A DNA stretch of 64,000 nucleotides from Rhodospirillaceae bacterium. Lineage in GTDB: Bacteria; Pseudomonadota; Alphaproteobacteria; MPNO01; UBA2964. The stretch lies in the NCBI GenBank assembly GCA_002720855.1, contig PBIN01000003.1, positions 62,001 to 126,000 on the forward strand, read 5' to 3'. This document shows, in pieces, positions 34,322 through 42,746 of the stretch (its first letter is position 1; each line of letters begins with the position of its first letter). The notes under the pieces are model-generated. The model did not search any database and was not told the DNA's origin. It was given only the letters and a program-made list of their open reading frames with translations. Both the position numbers and the translations under genes were made by a program.

Positions 34322-34531
34322 ATGCTTGAATTTCTCGATCTTTCACCTCAGCTTGAAACGCCGGTAAACATTATGTTTTTGGCGATCACAGGTTTTATTG
34401 CCTGGAAAGGTATTCGAACGCGTAACCCCGACGGCAACGCCGACTATGTTCACCTGCTGTTTGGATGTATTGCCGCCGTTTTCTTCTGCCTTGTCCTGTT
34501 TCAGGACGTTCTCGGCGTTGTAAAGTTTTAG
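34322..34531 (+). CDS. Small two-helix membrane protein, hypothetical
   Basis: 69 residues with two hydrophobic segments (about 16-30 and 44-63) separated by a charged loop KGIRTRNPDGNADY. Not recognised. Same orientation as the two preceding hypothetical genes; it converges on the TPR gene, whose stop lies seven bases away. Confidence 0.5.
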   Translation: MLEFLDLSPQLETPVNIMFLAITGFIAWKGIRTRNPDGNADYVHLLFGCIAAVFFCLVLFQDVLGVVKF

Positions 34532-34537
34532 CCGCTT

Positions 34538-35149
34538 CTACGGCTTGTGCATTCGCTGCTGCGCATCCAACTCAGGTATTTTCAACACACGTTTATGAGC
34601 CGGTTTTTGTAACTGCTTATAAATATATTGCGCACGCTTTCGCACGGTAGACGTCCGTCCTGAGCTGTAAAGAATCTTGTCGATTACACCTGGTCCTTCT
34701 ACGACTTCTTCATCGATTTTAAGGGCTTCAATGTAGTCGGTGAGTGCCGCCTTATATTTGCCCTGGCGATCTTTAAGAATTCCACGATTTGCATAAGCGG
34801 CGGCCAGTACGCCGCGACCGGTCGGATCATCTGGTTTAAGGGTCTTCTTCAAAAACTCGATCAGATAGGTCAATTCGCCAGCCGCCTCAATATAATTGCC
34901 AGTCTGCATGAAAACAATTGCACGTCCCATAAGCGCACCGCGATGATTGGGCATCTCCCGCAGCGCCTCATCAAATCGCGCGAGCGCCTTATCGAACTTT
35001 TGGTCTGATAATAAAATATCACCGGCGCGGGTGTGAAAATCCCCCGGCTCCTGATCTCTTATGCCGCCAATGATGAACCACCCGGTAAAGGCGACAAATG
35101 TCGCTATGCACATAAGGATAATAAAGCGTCTTAGAACCCGGGCGTTCAT
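34538..35149 (-). CDS. TPR-repeat membrane-anchored protein
   Basis: 203 residues from the ATG at 35149, which overlaps the stop of the small upstream gene (ATGA). One N-terminal transmembrane helix (about 8-30), then tetratricopeptide-like repeats (AGDILLSDQKFDKALARFDEAL, GRAIVFMQTGNYIEAAGEL, AYANRGILKDRQGKYKAAL). Probably periplasmic or cytosolic scaffold; partner unknown. Longer in-frame starts exist but lack support. Confidence 0.7.
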   Translation of the reverse strand: MNARVLRRFIILMCIATFVAFTGWFIIGGIRDQEPGDFHTRAGDILLSDQKFDKALARFDEALREMPNHRGALMGRAIVFMQTGNYIEAAGELTYLIEFLKKTLKPDDPTGRGVLAAAYANRGILKDRQGKYKAALTDYIEALKIDEEVVEGPGVIDKILYSSGRTSTVRKRAQYIYKQLQKPAHKRVLKIPELDAQQRMHKP

Positions 35150-35334
35150 GACACGCTTGTAAAAAGGTGGTGGCTGTAAAAAAACGAGAAAACAAAACAT
35201 AGTAAAAGCGACGTGACGGCCGCACGACGCTTTAGAGCGTCCCGTCTCACCTGATCCTGGTTGCCATCGCGCTCAGCGCGACGCACTTGCAAGACCCAAA
35301 TCAATTGCCGCACCGGATAAAATATTGTTTTCAT
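35146..35334 (-). CDS. Small hypothetical membrane protein coupled to the TPR gene
   Basis: 62 residues: basic N-terminal half (VRRAERDGNQDQVRRDALKR) and one hydrophobic segment near the C terminus (SLLLCFVFSFFYS). The four-base ATGA overlap with the TPR gene and a GGAAGA about 13 bases before its ATG argue that it is real. Not recognised. Confidence 0.5.
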   Translation of the reverse strand: MKTIFYPVRQLIWVLQVRRAERDGNQDQVRRDALKRRAAVTSLLLCFVFSFFYSHHLFTSVS

Positions 35335-35403
35335 TTATCTTTTATATTTTCTTCCACAATCACGACAGATGTGACTGGCTTCGAATCAACAAAAAATAAC
35401 GAT

Positions 35404-35429
35404 TTTGTTACAGAATAAGTCGTAACAAA
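35404..35429. repeat. 8-bp perfect inverted repeat
   Basis: TTTGTTAC (35404-35411) and GTAACAAA (35422-35429) with a 10-base spacer, between the stop of the bisC-like gene and the start of the 62-residue gene on the reverse strand. On that strand an A/T-rich tail containing TTATTTTTTG follows, so it may be a weak terminator of the molybdoenzyme gene or an operator for the downstream pair. Confidence 0.4.
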
Positions 35430-35477
35430 TGAGAACACTTATCAAAAACAACAGCCGTGGTACGATTTCAAACCCGG

Positions 35478-37784
35478 CTAGATGGACACAATTTCGGGTG
35501 GCCGGGAAACATTAATTTCCGGGGCGTCACCCTCGAATTTTTCAATATCCACCAGCGCTGTCGTGGAACTCGGCGACTGTCCGACCTGCGAGGTTCCTTT
35601 GTCCCGTGTTAATACATTTGGGTTGCCGTGGATTTCCAACGCGCCTGATGCTCCACCATTATTGTCATACCATGCCCCTGCGGAAAGGCGGATAACACTT
35701 GGCCGGATGTCATCGTTTATGACAGCACCAGCTAGGCACGCCCCGCGATCATTGAAAACTCGTACAAGATCACCTGCATCTATTCCCCGTGCAGCCGCAT
35801 CTATCGGGTTTATTTCCACCGGCTCGCGACCGGCAACTTTGGTGGCGCCACTCACTGGCCCGTCATCCATTTGGCTGTGCAATCTGTCTTTTGGCTGGCT
35901 GGACATCAAATGGAGTGGAAACTGAGCGGTTTTTTCTGAACCGAGCCACTCCGCGGGCTCGAACCAGGTGACGTGAGGCGGACAGTCGTCATAGTTAAAC
36001 TTTTCAATCTTCTTTGAATACAATTCAAACTTGCCGGATCGAGTTTTTAGGCGATTAGCCTCGGGGTCGTCGCGAAAATCGGAAAACAGGGTGTAATTTT
36101 CCTCTCGATCGGGAATCCTGTAGAATCCATTTTCCCAAAATTCGTCAAACTCAGGCATCGCCGCATTTGCGGTCTTTGCACCCTCCCGGCAACTATCATA
36201 AAGAAATCGCAACCAGTCTTTTTCATCGCGTCCTTCTGTGAAGGCTTCTTCACATCCTAGTCGCGAGGCCAATTCCCGCAAAATATCAAAATCGTTTTTT
36301 GATTCACCGACCGGCTCGACAGCTTTTTCCATGACCACGAGATAAGGATCCCGGGCGGCACTGCCAAAATCATTGCGCTCCAGCGTCGTTGTCGCGGGAA
36401 GCACTATATCCGCGTGTCTTGCTGTGGCCGTCCACCATGGCTCATGCACGATCACAGTATCGGGCCGTTGCCATCCGAGCCGCAGGCGGTTGAGGTCCTG
36501 ATGATGATGAAAGGGATTTCCGCCAGCCCAATAGATCATCTTGATATCAGGATAAGTAATTTTCTTGCCATTATATTCGATGACATCGCCTGGATTAAGG
36601 AGCGCATCGGTAATGCGGGCCGCAGGAATGGCATAATTCGTCGGATTTCGGCCGGCGCTTAGAGAGGGTGGATTAAAGAGCGGCGGCTCATTTCCCAAGC
36701 CGCCAGTCGAACCGTATCCAAATGTAAACCCACCACCTGGCAACCCAATATGACCCAGCGTGCACGCCAGTAAAATCAATGCCCAATATGGTTGTTCACC
36801 ATGATCGGCACGCTGAAGAGACCAAGTCGCAGACATCATGGTTCGACCCGAAGCGATTTGTCGCGCGAGACTCCGAATGGTGTCCGCGTCGATCTCTGTA
36901 ATCGCCGCTGCCCATTCAGCATCTTTCGGCACACCGTCAGATTCACCCATAACATAAGGCAGAACCCGGTCAGCCCCTTCGCAATATTTCTCGAGAAAAT
37001 CGGGATCGTGTAGATTTTCGGTAATCAGCGTATGGGACAAAGCGAGCATCATCGCGGTGTCGGTATTGGGTCGGATCGCAAGCCAAGTCGGATTCAAGAA
37101 TTCGGCAGCATCGTCTCGGCATGGGCTGACATTCACGACGTTTACGCCGGCGGCGGCAATTTTCTTCATCGACGGCATAAATTCATGCGCAACATTTCCG
37201 CCGCGTGCCGCCTGATTGTTCTTTGGATTTATGCCGCCAAACACCAACAGGTTTTTGGTGTGTTTGGCAACCGCTGCCCAAGACGTTATGGGCCCCGTAA
37301 CGGTCCGCATATCTCCGGCGATATGCGGTACAAATGCTAAAGCGGCGCCAAAGCTGTAATTCGAAGATTGATCAACGCAGCCGCCAAACGAAAATAAAAA
37401 TCGGCGTAGCTGAATCCGTGCGTGATGAAATGTTCCGGCACTCGACCAACCATAGGAACCGCCCATGATGGCATCATTTGTGTACGTGTCTTTAACGCGC
37501 TTCATTTCTCCGGCGACAAGATCGAATGCTTTCTCCCAACTGACGGGAACAAAGGGTTCGCGCCCACGTCCCTCGCCATTGCCGGGCCCGTTCTTGAGCC
37601 AACCCTCACGCACAAAGGGCCGCATGACTCGCGTTTCCGTATGGACGGAGTGCGGAATGGCATCCAACATCGGCGACGGGTGGGGATCTTCCTCGAAGGG
37701 TTGAACGGCGGTAACACGGCCTTCCTCCACCTCTGCCAGAAATGCACCCCAGTGCGATGAATTACGAAACAGTTTCGTCGCCAT
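35478..37784 (-). CDS. Molybdopterin oxidoreductase, BisC/DMSO reductase type
   Basis: 768-residue member of the DMSO/TMAO/biotin-sulfoxide reductase family. GGSYGWSSAG (108-117) and the probable Mo-ligand Ser144 (NYSFG) are present, followed by WAGGNPFHHHQDLNR, WTATARHADIVLP and RLHSQ. No 4Fe-4S Cys motif and no twin-arginine leader, so it is cytosolic like BisC rather than periplasmic like TorA or DorA. It may reduce S-oxides or N-oxides. No dedicated electron-transfer subunit is adjacent. Confidence 0.9.
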   Translation of the reverse strand: MATKLFRNSSHWGAFLAEVEEGRVTAVQPFEEDPHPSPMLDAIPHSVHTETRVMRPFVREGWLKNGPGNGEGRGREPFVPVSWEKAFDLVAGEMKRVKDTYTNDAIMGGSYGWSSAGTFHHARIQLRRFLFSFGGCVDQSSNYSFGAALAFVPHIAGDMRTVTGPITSWAAVAKHTKNLLVFGGINPKNNQAARGGNVAHEFMPSMKKIAAAGVNVVNVSPCRDDAAEFLNPTWLAIRPNTDTAMMLALSHTLITENLHDPDFLEKYCEGADRVLPYVMGESDGVPKDAEWAAAITEIDADTIRSLARQIASGRTMMSATWSLQRADHGEQPYWALILLACTLGHIGLPGGGFTFGYGSTGGLGNEPPLFNPPSLSAGRNPTNYAIPAARITDALLNPGDVIEYNGKKITYPDIKMIYWAGGNPFHHHQDLNRLRLGWQRPDTVIVHEPWWTATARHADIVLPATTTLERNDFGSAARDPYLVVMEKAVEPVGESKNDFDILRELASRLGCEEAFTEGRDEKDWLRFLYDSCREGAKTANAAMPEFDEFWENGFYRIPDREENYTLFSDFRDDPEANRLKTRSGKFELYSKKIEKFNYDDCPPHVTWFEPAEWLGSEKTAQFPLHLMSSQPKDRLHSQMDDGPVSGATKVAGREPVEINPIDAAARGIDAGDLVRVFNDRGACLAGAVINDDIRPSVIRLSAGAWYDNNGGASGALEIHGNPNVLTRDKGTSQVGQSPSSTTALVDIEKFEGDAPEINVSRPPEIVSI

Positions 37785-37862
37785 CAGATTGTCCTTATTG
37801 CTGAAGCGAGGAGTTTAAGGCAGAAACGAAGCGAAGCGCACCTCTTTAATTAAGTAACTTCG

Positions 37863-38603
37863 CTAGTTAGGCACTGTCTGAGCGGCGACTAGTTTGCCTT
37901 TGAAACCTGCCTCCACTTTCGGAAAGAATTCTTCCGTCCAGTTCTTTACCCTTTCAACATAGGCAACCTTTTTCTTATCAGTATATATCCGGTCTTTATG
38001 CCAATCGTTGGTGGCCCAGGCCGATTGCTGAGGAGGATCAAAACCATCTGCTTCGGGGTTGAAATAAACGCGCATCATGATGACATCAAATTTATCGGTG
38101 ACTCTCAGTCCGGCATAAATCGACGTTACCGGCAGTTTGATCCCGAGTTCTTTCGCCCTGTCGAGTGCCATCGTCATGGAACTCACGCGACTACTGCCAC
38201 GTGTCATACGCGAGTGATTGGCAAACCAGCACCTTTGATCGTCGCCTATATCGCCTTCGTTAAAATAAACATGATGCATATTAGTGCGACTGCACGCTTT
38301 GAGCTGGTTCCATCCATAGCCCGAGGTCGAACCTAAATTTGCCGTCAGGCGTATCGCCAATATGGACGCACCGCGATCCTTATTTCCAAATACTAAATGG
38401 AGTAGAGGGGTTCCATTGCTGGTCGTGGTTGGCCGCGTCGCAAATATCTCCCACTCACCTTTTGGAAGTGGAATTTGTTTTTTTCCAACGAAAACAACGT
38501 TCTTATAAGTGGCACCGACAGGATATTTCTTTAGTGTTTCTTCTGTCGTCTGGCAGCCGGTTGCCAACAAGAGAACTGTACAAAGTGCAAAAATTCGAGC
38601 CAT
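37863..38603 (-). CDS. Hypothetical lipoprotein
   Basis: 246 residues from ATG 38603 (GGGAGATAAAGG upstream). Signal sequence with lipobox LATGC (Cys at 17). The mature part has Cys residues (KACSRTN, QRCWF) and a late FNPEADGFDPP; no named domain recognised. Divergent from the molybdenum hydroxylase gene at 38717. Confidence 0.7.
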   Translation of the reverse strand: MARIFALCTVLLLATGCQTTEETLKKYPVGATYKNVVFVGKKQIPLPKGEWEIFATRPTTTSNGTPLLHLVFGNKDRGASILAIRLTANLGSTSGYGWNQLKACSRTNMHHVYFNEGDIGDDQRCWFANHSRMTRGSSRVSSMTMALDRAKELGIKLPVTSIYAGLRVTDKFDVIMMRVYFNPEADGFDPPQQSAWATNDWHKDRIYTDKKKVAYVERVKNWTEEFFPKVEAGFKGKLVAAQTVPN

Positions 38604-38716
38604 ATCCTTTATCTCCCAACCGCAACCATCGCGTGACAAAACCTTAAAAATCAAAACTTACATCGTCAACCTGCCGCCAGTTGCCCAGCACCAGTCCAAA
38701 CTCTACGCTAAACGCC

Positions 38717-41044
38717 ATGTCAAAGAGCATCGGCCAACCTATCGTCCGCAATGAAGATCTACGCCTGATCACGGGCACAGGAGAGTTTAGCGACGACCGG
38801 AATCAGGATGGGCAAGCCTATGCCGCCATGCTGCGGTCGCCGCATGCGCACGCCATCATTGAGAATATTGACCGGGCTGTCGCCGAAACAATGCCGGGCG
38901 TCCTGTTGGTAATGACGGGCGAGGACTGGCAGAAAACTGGACTGCCACCCTTACAAAACAACCCGATCCCCAGCGCCAAAACAGACCCCACTCTTTTTGC
39001 CCCGGACGGCGGACTGCCCCATGTCCGGGAACAATACCCCCTGCCATTGAACCGTGTTCATATTACTGGCGAGGCTGTAGCGATGGTCGTTGCTGAAACC
39101 GCCGGACAAGCACGCGATGCCGCCGAAGCAATAGAGATCACCTATAATCCGCTTGGCGCAAATGCATATTCTTCCAAGGCCGAAGACGCAGCTCTCCTGT
39201 GGGACGATCTGGAGAAAAATCTTTGCGTCGACAGCAACCTCGGCGACCCTAGCGCCGTGGATCAGGCCTTCGAGGCGGCAGATCACGTTGTCGATCTTGC
39301 GGTTCACGTCGCGCGCGTGACCGGCGTCCCAATGGAACCGCGTGCCGCACTGGCGACGTATGACAAAGAACAGGATAGCTACGCACTCTATGCAGGCGGC
39401 GGCGGTGCGCTCCGTCATCGAACGGAGTTGGCGAAGCTGGCCGGCGTGCCGGATGAACGAATGCGTGTCATATGCGGTGATGTCGGCGGCAATTATGGAA
39501 CCCGCAATCGCGTTTATCCTGAATTTCCACTTGTCCTGCTCGCGGCGAAAATTTTGGGTCGACCGGTCAAGTGGACCGCCGATCGTACGGAATGCATGTT
39601 GAGCGACCTGCAAGGACGCGACTTGACGAGTGCCTTGTCCCTTGCGCTCGACAAGGAAGGTAGATTCCTCGCTCTACGTGGTCAAAACACGAGTAACACG
39701 GGAGGCTACACGGTCGCTTATGCGCCGTTGTCCAAGGGTGCAGGTATCGCAACCGGGCCGTACGATATCCAACCGGCAACACTTCGACTTAAGGCTGTCG
39801 TCACTAATACACCGCCGACCAACCCGTATCGCAGCGCGGGACGCCCGGAATGTGTCTTTGCGCTCGAAAGAATTATCGATACCGCTGCGCGGGAGCTTGG
39901 ATTTGACCGCGTCGAGTTACGTCGCAAGAACCTGATCCAGCCTGATCAGCTTCCGTATGAGAACCCCCAGGGTATGCTCTATGACAGCGGGGAATTCGAA
40001 CGCGCGCTCGATATCGCTCTCAAAGAAGCTGATTACGCGAATTTTGACCAACGCCGCGATGCTACAGAATCTACAGGAATGAAACGCGGCATCGGTATTG
40101 CACCCTATATTGAAACCTCCTCGGGTGCGCCAATGGAATGGTCCAGTGTTAGTGTACTGCCGAATGGTGTGAACGTTGCTGTTGGGACTCAATCGAGCGG
40201 ACAGGGACACGAAACGAGCTTCGCTCAGGTCGCGGCCGACTGGCTCGGTATCCCCTTTAACAAAGTCCTCATTCAACAGGGCAACACGGATGTCGCAAAA
40301 GCAGGTAATGGATCACATGCGGGGCGCTCGATGCGCATGGCCGGCACCGCAATTGTTCTTGCCTCCAACCAGGTCATCGAAAAAGGCAAGGTACTGGCAT
40401 CTTTCGTTCTGGAAACAGCAATTGAAGATATCGAATTTGCCGACGGTGAGTTCCGAATTCAGGGAACCGATCGCGCAATTGACTGGTTCGCGCTGGCCGG
40501 CGAAGCAGAACGCGATGATTTGCCTGATGACCTTAAGGGCGGACTCAACGCCGAGCTCAAGAACGTCATGCATGAGGCAGTATTTCCAAATGGTTGTCAT
40601 GTATGTGAGGTCGTGGTCGACCCCGAAACGGGTACTGTAGTCTTGGAGCGTTACACGGCGGTTGACGATGTAGGACGTGTCATTAACCCGCTAATTGTCG
40701 ACGGGCAGATTCACGGCGGCATCGTCCAGGGCGCCGGTCAGGCCTTGATGGAACGCTGTTTTTTTGATGAGGAAACCGCGCAACCCTATGCCGGATCGTT
40801 CATGGATTATGCCATGCCCCGCGCCAGCGACATGCCGTCATTTTCTGTCACCTATCATGAGGTGCTGAGCCCGCAGAATCCGCTAGGAGTAAAATCCGGC
40901 GGTGAAAGCGGTACGACACCCGCACCAGCCGTCATCATCAATGCTGTGGTTGATGCGCTTTACGATCTTGGGGTCAGAGATATCGAGATGCCGGCCTCGC
41001 CGCACCGTGTGTGGCAAGCAATTCAAGACGCAACGACAAACTGA
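38717..41044 (+). CDS. Molybdenum hydroxylase large subunit (xanthine dehydrogenase/CoxL family), copy 2
   Basis: 775 residues: RNEDLRLITGTGEFSDDRN, GGNYGTRN, YRSAGRPECVFALER and catalytic Glu in VKSGGESGTTPAPA. More similar to copy 3 (42747-45080) than to copy 1; both have YGTRN where copy 1 has FGPKL. No FAD or FeS subunit gene adjoins it. ATG 38717 has no strong ribosome site; a TTG at 38681 is in frame but less likely. It faces the convergent crotonase gene with three bases between stops. Confidence 0.9.
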   Translation: MSKSIGQPIVRNEDLRLITGTGEFSDDRNQDGQAYAAMLRSPHAHAIIENIDRAVAETMPGVLLVMTGEDWQKTGLPPLQNNPIPSAKTDPTLFAPDGGLPHVREQYPLPLNRVHITGEAVAMVVAETAGQARDAAEAIEITYNPLGANAYSSKAEDAALLWDDLEKNLCVDSNLGDPSAVDQAFEAADHVVDLAVHVARVTGVPMEPRAALATYDKEQDSYALYAGGGGALRHRTELAKLAGVPDERMRVICGDVGGNYGTRNRVYPEFPLVLLAAKILGRPVKWTADRTECMLSDLQGRDLTSALSLALDKEGRFLALRGQNTSNTGGYTVAYAPLSKGAGIATGPYDIQPATLRLKAVVTNTPPTNPYRSAGRPECVFALERIIDTAARELGFDRVELRRKNLIQPDQLPYENPQGMLYDSGEFERALDIALKEADYANFDQRRDATESTGMKRGIGIAPYIETSSGAPMEWSSVSVLPNGVNVAVGTQSSGQGHETSFAQVAADWLGIPFNKVLIQQGNTDVAKAGNGSHAGRSMRMAGTAIVLASNQVIEKGKVLASFVLETAIEDIEFADGEFRIQGTDRAIDWFALAGEAERDDLPDDLKGGLNAELKNVMHEAVFPNGCHVCEVVVDPETGTVVLERYTAVDDVGRVINPLIVDGQIHGGIVQGAGQALMERCFFDEETAQPYAGSFMDYAMPRASDMPSFSVTYHEVLSPQNPLGVKSGGESGTTPAPAVIINAVVDALYDLGVRDIEMPASPHRVWQAIQDATTN

Positions 41045-41047
41045 ATT

Positions 41048-41779
41048 CTAATTCCCCATCATGCCTTTTGAGGTGTTTACCGCCGAGTGCATGTTGCGAG
41101 CGAAATCCGACGCCTGTTCGATTGACATGGTAAGCGCATTGGTCGCGTATTCCTTGACCGAAAGAACGGCCGGCATCGGTGCTTTGTCGATCGCCGCACA
41201 GACCATTTGAAGCTGATCTTCGAGTTTTTCATCCGGCACAACCCGGCTAACCAAACCATAGGACAGCGCAGTCTGCGCGTCGATTTCTTCCGTCGAATAG
41301 GTCAGATACAGCGCTCCCTTGCGCCCGACCCGGTCTACCAAGGATGACATGGCCATGGTCGGCATGATGTTGTGGCCCATTTCCGGTAGCGCGAAGCGCG
41401 CACTCTCAGCTGCAATCGTAATATCGCAGACGGAGGCGATGGCGCAGCCAAAGCCAAGTGACCGCCCCTGCGCCGCTGCAATGACAGGAATCTTCGAACG
41501 CCGGAAAGCACCGTAAAAATTGAACACAACTTCACTGCGACGACGGGCATCCATGGCATCACCTGGCTTACCTGGTTCACGCCCCTCTGGATCACGGCCA
41601 AGACAAAAATCATCGCCCGCGCTGCGAAACACAATGTATTTGGAGTCGCCATTTGCCGCATCGATCATGTTCGCCATTTCAGTGGCCATCGGATCACTGA
41701 CCAAGCCGCCGCAATCCGCTCGGTTCAGCGTAATATGTGTCGCATCACCTACCTTTTCGCACAGAATTTTGTCCGCCAT
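41048..41779 (-). CDS. Enoyl-CoA hydratase/isomerase family protein
   Basis: 243-residue crotonase-fold protein. The oxyanion-hole regions are recognisable (SAGDDFCLGRDPEG near 60-73 and AAAQGRSLGFGCAIASVCD near 111-129). ATG 41779 follows GGGGAAG; the longer open frame to 42013 runs into the VOC gene and is rejected. Last gene of the apparent operon UbiD - Mo hydroxylase - VOC - crotonase, so it may hydrate or isomerise a CoA-linked or ring-cleavage product. Confidence 0.88.
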   Translation of the reverse strand: MADKILCEKVGDATHITLNRADCGGLVSDPMATEMANMIDAANGDSKYIVFRSAGDDFCLGRDPEGREPGKPGDAMDARRRSEVVFNFYGAFRRSKIPVIAAAQGRSLGFGCAIASVCDITIAAESARFALPEMGHNIMPTMAMSSLVDRVGRKGALYLTYSTEEIDAQTALSYGLVSRVVPDEKLEDQLQMVCAAIDKAPMPAVLSVKEYATNALTMSIEQASDFARNMHSAVNTSKGMMGN

Positions 41780-41789
41780 TGTACTTCCC

Positions 41790-42728
41790 CTATTCAATAA
41801 TCTGATCTTGTTCGCGGGTTCGAAACGGAATCCGTTTCTGATCAACCGGCCGTGCCAACCAGGTACCCGCACCTTTTGGCAAGCTATCGTGATAACGCAT
41901 TTCCCAATCATCATCGATGCAATCAAGATCCGCAGTGATTTCAAGCAAACCGCCGGCCGGATTCCAGAAATACCAGAAAATATTCGACCCAAAGATATGT
42001 CGTCCGGGACCAAAATGCGTTTCCCATCCCTGCTCCTCCAAATGACTTCCGAGAAACATCACCTCGTCAAAATCACGTACTTCATATGCGACATGTTGAA
42101 AGCCAGCGCGGTCTCCGCGTTTCGACAAAAAGACGTCATGATGTTCGGAGGACCCAGGTGCGCGCAGGAAAACACCAATATCTTTTACATAGTCGGTTTC
42201 CCGGAAACCCAAGCGATCAACGTAAAACGCTTTGTTTTCATCTACGTCGCCTGGTGCCCAGCATCCGATATGAGCGGTACGCAGCAATTTCGGAACTTTA
42301 ACTTCCGTTCCGTCGGCACGTGTATTGAACCTCTTGCGGGAACCAATTGTATTGGTAACGGGCGCGGCAAGTTCGATTTGGTTTGTCGTTGCTACAGTGA
42401 AGCCTAATGCGTAACCAAGGTCATCAGCGACGTGAAGAACGCCATCTGGGGACTGCGACACGTTTCGATCCGTGGACAGCTCTTCGCCGATCTCTTGTAA
42501 CGTCTCGTCGCTATCAACCCGCCAAATGATTTCCCTTGCCGTATCGCCGCCTACCGGTGCAGATGGGAGGGCATTGTCGTCGACACGCCGCAAAACCACT
42601 GAAGTGCCATCAGCCAAGCCGAAGGTTTCGCCATCTTCAGACTCCATTCCAACATCGGAAAAAAATCGTTTCGCGGTCTCCAAATCTTCGCAGCCATATA
42701 TGAGCGAGTGAATGCCGGAAATATTCAT
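41790..42728 (-). CDS. VOC family protein, extradiol dioxygenase-like, two domains
   Basis: 312 residues with two vicinal-oxygen-chelate domains, as in type I extradiol ring-cleavage dioxygenases. In the second domain the likely metal ligands are His in TAHIGCWAPG, His in FQHVAYEV and Glu in GGLLEIT. The first domain (HSLIYGCEDLETAKRFF) is degenerate in ligands. Ring cleavage of a catechol-like or hydroxylated heteroaromatic substrate would fit the operon, but this is inference. Confidence 0.83.
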   Translation of the reverse strand: MNISGIHSLIYGCEDLETAKRFFSDVGMESEDGETFGLADGTSVVLRRVDDNALPSAPVGGDTAREIIWRVDSDETLQEIGEELSTDRNVSQSPDGVLHVADDLGYALGFTVATTNQIELAAPVTNTIGSRKRFNTRADGTEVKVPKLLRTAHIGCWAPGDVDENKAFYVDRLGFRETDYVKDIGVFLRAPGSSEHHDVFLSKRGDRAGFQHVAYEVRDFDEVMFLGSHLEEQGWETHFGPGRHIFGSNIFWYFWNPAGGLLEITADLDCIDDDWEMRYHDSLPKGAGTWLARPVDQKRIPFRTREQDQIIE

Positions 42729-42746
42729 AACCCCACCTCCATGTAA

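Noticed and set aside
38951-39613. 220-residue open frame on the minus strand
   Set aside because: Antisense to the molybdenum hydroxylase gene, no protein-like motif.
41780-42013. N-terminal extension of the crotonase
   Set aside because: It runs antiparallel to nothing but overlaps the VOC gene coding region in another frame; ATG 41779 has a good ribosome site.
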